Origin: Trochalopteron elliotii
Taxonomy: Eukaryota > Chordata > Aves > Passeriformes > Leiothrichidae
Assembly: GCA_024734555.1 (NCBI GenBank)
Contig: JANPWX010000060.1
Coordinates: 2,138,357-2,202,356, forward strand
DNA length: 64,000 bases
Direction: 5' to 3'
Numbering within the stretch: the stretch's first letter is position 1; the number at the start of each line of letters is the position of its first letter. Below, in pieces: positions 60,778 to 64,000 of the stretch. Below the pieces are notes generated by a model, which made no database searches, had not been told where the DNA came from, and saw only the letters and a program-made list of their open reading frames with translations. The translations under genes were made by a program, and so were the position numbers.

Positions 60778-63538
60778 CTGTCCATCCCTGCTGCTAGAAC
60801 TACCTGAAAGAGTCTGACTGCATTCCTGGGCACTTGGAGTCTACCTAACTTCAGTGAACTGGAGGGAGTTCACTCAAAGACATGGGAGCCTGTTGTCCCC
60901 TCCAAAACACCATGAACTATAGAGATTTAGTAAGTGTGTTTGAAAGCCTGGCTTAAAAATGTACAGATTTCCTTTGGCTGGTAGGTCATTGCTGGAAAAG
61001 GACTGAAACACAGCCACGAGGACTTCAAAGGAGTTCACATCTGAGCTAGACCTGAATTTCTCTTTCAGAGCTTGGGCAAGTTTCCAGGGCAGAAACAAAC
61101 TCGGACGTGGATTTTAAATATGATCAGCCTTGCAAGTCGAGCACCAAGTTCAAGTGCACAGTGAAGGAAGCACCTTGACTGAGTGCCCAGCCATATTTAT
61201 GTGCCTTTGAGCTCCTGTGTCTGAGCAGGAGGGGAGTAACCATCAGGAGCACCTCCACCCTGCCTCTTTGGGACACCCTCAGCTTTCCTCTTCCCAGTTT
61301 CCTTCTGGCTCTTTGAACTCTTTTTTTTATAAATTAGTTCTGCTTCCAGAAATGCTGCCAGCTCCCCACACATTTGTCTTTCCTGTCAGGTTTCCCAGTG
61401 CCTGTGGTGACTGCATCCCACAGGTCTCCCTGGTCCAGCTGCAAGTCCAGAAGCTGATGAGGTCTTAGGTGTGAGCCTGCTCAGCCTCCCCTCACATAAT
61501 CCATCCACACATGGAAAGAGATCAAGGTATTTTAAAAGCAAACCCAGTTCATTACAAAATAATTTTTTGAAACAAATATTTGTGTGTGTTTAAAGGATTT
61601 TTTTGTCTTTCTTCACTCAAAGGTTTTTTTCTTCTTCATCAATATTGAAGTCATCCAGTTTTAAGAAATTTAGATGAAAACTAACTTAACACATGATACC
61701 CCAGCATTCTTATAAAAAATGCTCACTTGTTTAAACATCTTTACAAAATGGGAATAAATAAACCAGCATCAGCATTGAGACTGAAATAAAGCTAGATGCA
61801 TAATTTATTTCTCAGTGAAGTTAGGCTACCCAGCTCCCGAAATCCATAAGTTTTCATTCTTTTTCTTGTGATTTGGTTGCCTAAGGCACTAATTATGTAG
61901 CAAGATAATAAAATATGACATTTCTTCACACAGACCTTGTCTTTAGTTTCAGTGTTTCCAAAGGAGACCTCCCAGCCTGCTTGGAGCAACCTTCCAGAAG
62001 GCAAGGTCATTATTCAGAGACCTGCTTTACAAAGATGTCTTTTTTGCTCACAAATAAATTCATTCCTGGTCATGAGAGGTGTTGACCCTCTCCAGATATT
62101 TCATTTATCAATCCAACTGGTAGTCCAGAACACCTTTGGGGTTTTTCACTTTGCTAAGATGTAGTGATCAGTCAAGTGACCAAAGGAGGGTCAGAGCACC
62201 CGCAGAGCTGCTGGCTGCCTTCCCAGCCCTGAGCTACTGCTGGCTGTGTCTGACTCCTGCACAGACCCAGTGGCAGGAGCTTGGGCTGAGACCTTCCTTT
62301 CCCCAGTGAGTTGATACATCCCTGTAGCCCTGGTTCCATGCCCAAGGTGTTTTGGTTTTCCGAAATTCTTTTCCCAGGGTATTTTCTGTAAACAGAAGTG
62401 TTTTTGTAACTGTACCTGTTATTCATTCCTTTTCCTAGGAGGGGCTTCTTGATGTCCCTCTGGTCTGACCAATGTGATTGAAGAGGTTTGCCTTTGTTTT
62501 ACCAGTGAAATTGGCCTGTGTAAAATAGTATATAAGGGAAAATATAAATTTCCAAAAAATAAAGGAGTCATTTCAGCTTTCTGAAGGTCAGAATCTATGT
62601 TGTTGTGGTGTAAAACAGGATCACGTCCCCTGCAACAAACACAGACCAGAATATTACTGCAAGCAGGTCTTACTGTATTATATAGGGCAATGAGGAAATT
62701 AGCAGGAAACAAAGCAAAACCTGGCTCCATTAAATCTGATTAGTAGTTTTTGCTAGTGAATGCTGGCAGCACAGAAGTTTTGTGTTGTTTCACAGAGGTT
62801 GGCTGATAGTAAGTGACTGAGGCTGAGCAAGGAGTGCTTGATTTACATGTGCTGTGCCTGAAACAATCTTGATGTTCATATGTGAATTGAAATGTTCCCC
62901 AAATCTGTGCGGAAGTGAGTCCCTGAAAATTAATTTTCAAAGGCTGGAAATGCATTTCCCAGGTCCCTGGTCTTCTGGCCTTGCTCATTATAGGATGCAT
63001 CCTTCCCTCTGATTAAAGTGTTTATGAGCTATGTATTGCCAGATAAACACAAATAAATGAGACTGATTTATGAGTTACCAGCCCTCAGTAATTCTTGATT
63101 ACTGATGTGGTCTTGCTGTGGTTTGGGTTGCTCCAGCGCAGCTGCTTGAAGCTGTCTTCACCCTCCTTGTAGCTCTCTTTTCCCTCTGGGAGGGAGGAGA
63201 GATCATTCTTGAAGCCTGAACCTGGCTTCTGAATTTCTGTAGTCTTTCAAGTTTGCTTTTATCTGTTATGTTTGACAGGTCTCATGAACTGACTTATTGG
63301 GATATTGAATATTGCTGAATACTAGGGCTTCTTTGTTCTCAGTTCTACAGCCACATTTTAGTTAGACCTCTTTTCCATCATCATTTAACTCATATCAAAA
63401 TACAATGTATGTTTTGGAACAGAAAATTAAATGCTATAAATCAATCTGAAAACTAATACCTAGGAGAAGCTAAATTTAAGTCTGTGAGCAGCCCAGGGGT
63501 TTGCTGTTTGGGCAGGCAAGTTTTCAGCCATAAAAAAA

Positions 63539-63568
63539 TGGATAAGATGCATCTCTGGATAAGATGCA
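63539..63568 (+). repeat. Two 13-bp direct repeats containing GATAAG
   Basis: TGGATAAGATGCA occurs at 63539-63551 and 63556-63568. Each copy holds a GATA-type core. Confidence 0.8.
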
Positions 63569-64000
63569 GAGAAGTTGCATCATTGCAAGGCTTTGGCTGG
63601 TGAAACATGCCATAAGAGCAGAACACTGTTGCTTAGCGACTCATGAAGGATGATTAACCCTTTCCTAGAATTCCAAATGTTCCTATGGAAGTCCTCCTGA
63701 GCCATCACTCTGGACAATAATTGAATATGAAGAAACTACTCTAATATCTTTAGCTATTAGATGTATTGATGTATTAATCATTAATGTTTAATGAAGGACT
63801 GACTAAATCTTACCATTAGTTACTGGAGGAGATCACTAAATCAAAAGCCATTCGTCCTTGGTGTGATGTGTAATTATTGCAAAGGAAGGCTCATATAATT
63901 ACAGTAAAGGTGGAGTAAGAAGTGATTAAAACTATTTTGGGACTGATGGTGGTCAATGCCACTGCTGCTATTTCCTCATATGAACTCAGGTACTTCTAAA

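Larger units (their letters stand above)
47751..64000. other. Gene-poor downstream region
   Basis: No spliced or single-exon gene with a recognised family was found on either strand. By human synteny this lies between AP1S3 and SCG2, and no SCG2 sequence was recognised. It is AT-rich with GC-richer patches (about 53.0-53.7 kb, 55.2-55.3 kb), a T17 run at 58581-58597 and several transcription-factor motif clusters listed separately. Confidence 0.55.

Overview
The window looks like vertebrate, most likely avian, nuclear DNA. Two spliced housekeeping-type genes lie head to tail on the + strand, with long introns and an AT-rich intergenic tail. There are no bacterial or viral features, no CRISPR array and no mobile element I can name. 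The bird call rests on inference: the gene order WDFY1 then AP1S3, known from amniotes (human 2q36), is packed into about 46 kb, there are no primate-type SINEs, and an assembly gap sits exactly where a GC-rich first exon is expected.

Region 1 (1-about 23,440) holds WDFY1 without its first exon. A GC/CpG-rich start (1-about 330) should be the intron-side edge of its promoter island. Eleven coding exons (2-12) run from 6018 to a stop at 20637. Joined, they give 364 residues that match human WDFY1 residues 47-410 without a break, including the split WD40/FYVE layout. The intron at 9639-12275 carries U12-type (minor spliceosome) signals at both ends. A 3' UTR with two AATAAA signals follows (22336 and 23417).

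Region 2 (about 23,440-30,355) is intergenic and has no convincing gene. A POU/octamer-like motif cluster lies near 29,570-29,630. Region 3 is a 366-base assembly gap (30356-30721) bordered by a G-quadruplex-capable run of C. It probably hides the promoter and the Met-only first exon of AP1S3.

Region 4 (about 30,700-45,535) is AP1S3. Coding exons 2-5 give 153 residues, plus the missing Met for 154, equal to the human length. Exon 2 begins directly at residue 2. Intron 1 is about 11 kb and includes a perfect 12-bp-arm hairpin. A possible in-frame alternative exon lies downstream at 46113-46187. Region 5 (about 46-64 kb) is a gene-poor tail, expected from synteny to lead towards SCG2. It holds clusters of CRE/AP-1, GATA-like and TAAT motifs that could be distal enhancers.

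Both proteins act on endosomal/trans-Golgi membranes: WDFY1 through FYVE-PI3P binding on early endosomes, AP1S3 as a small subunit of the AP-1 clathrin adaptor. Their adjacency is conserved synteny and not an operon. I see no undescribed multi-gene system. The best leads are the U12 intron, the hidden AP1S3 exon 1, the possible alternative AP1S3 C-terminus and several motif clusters.
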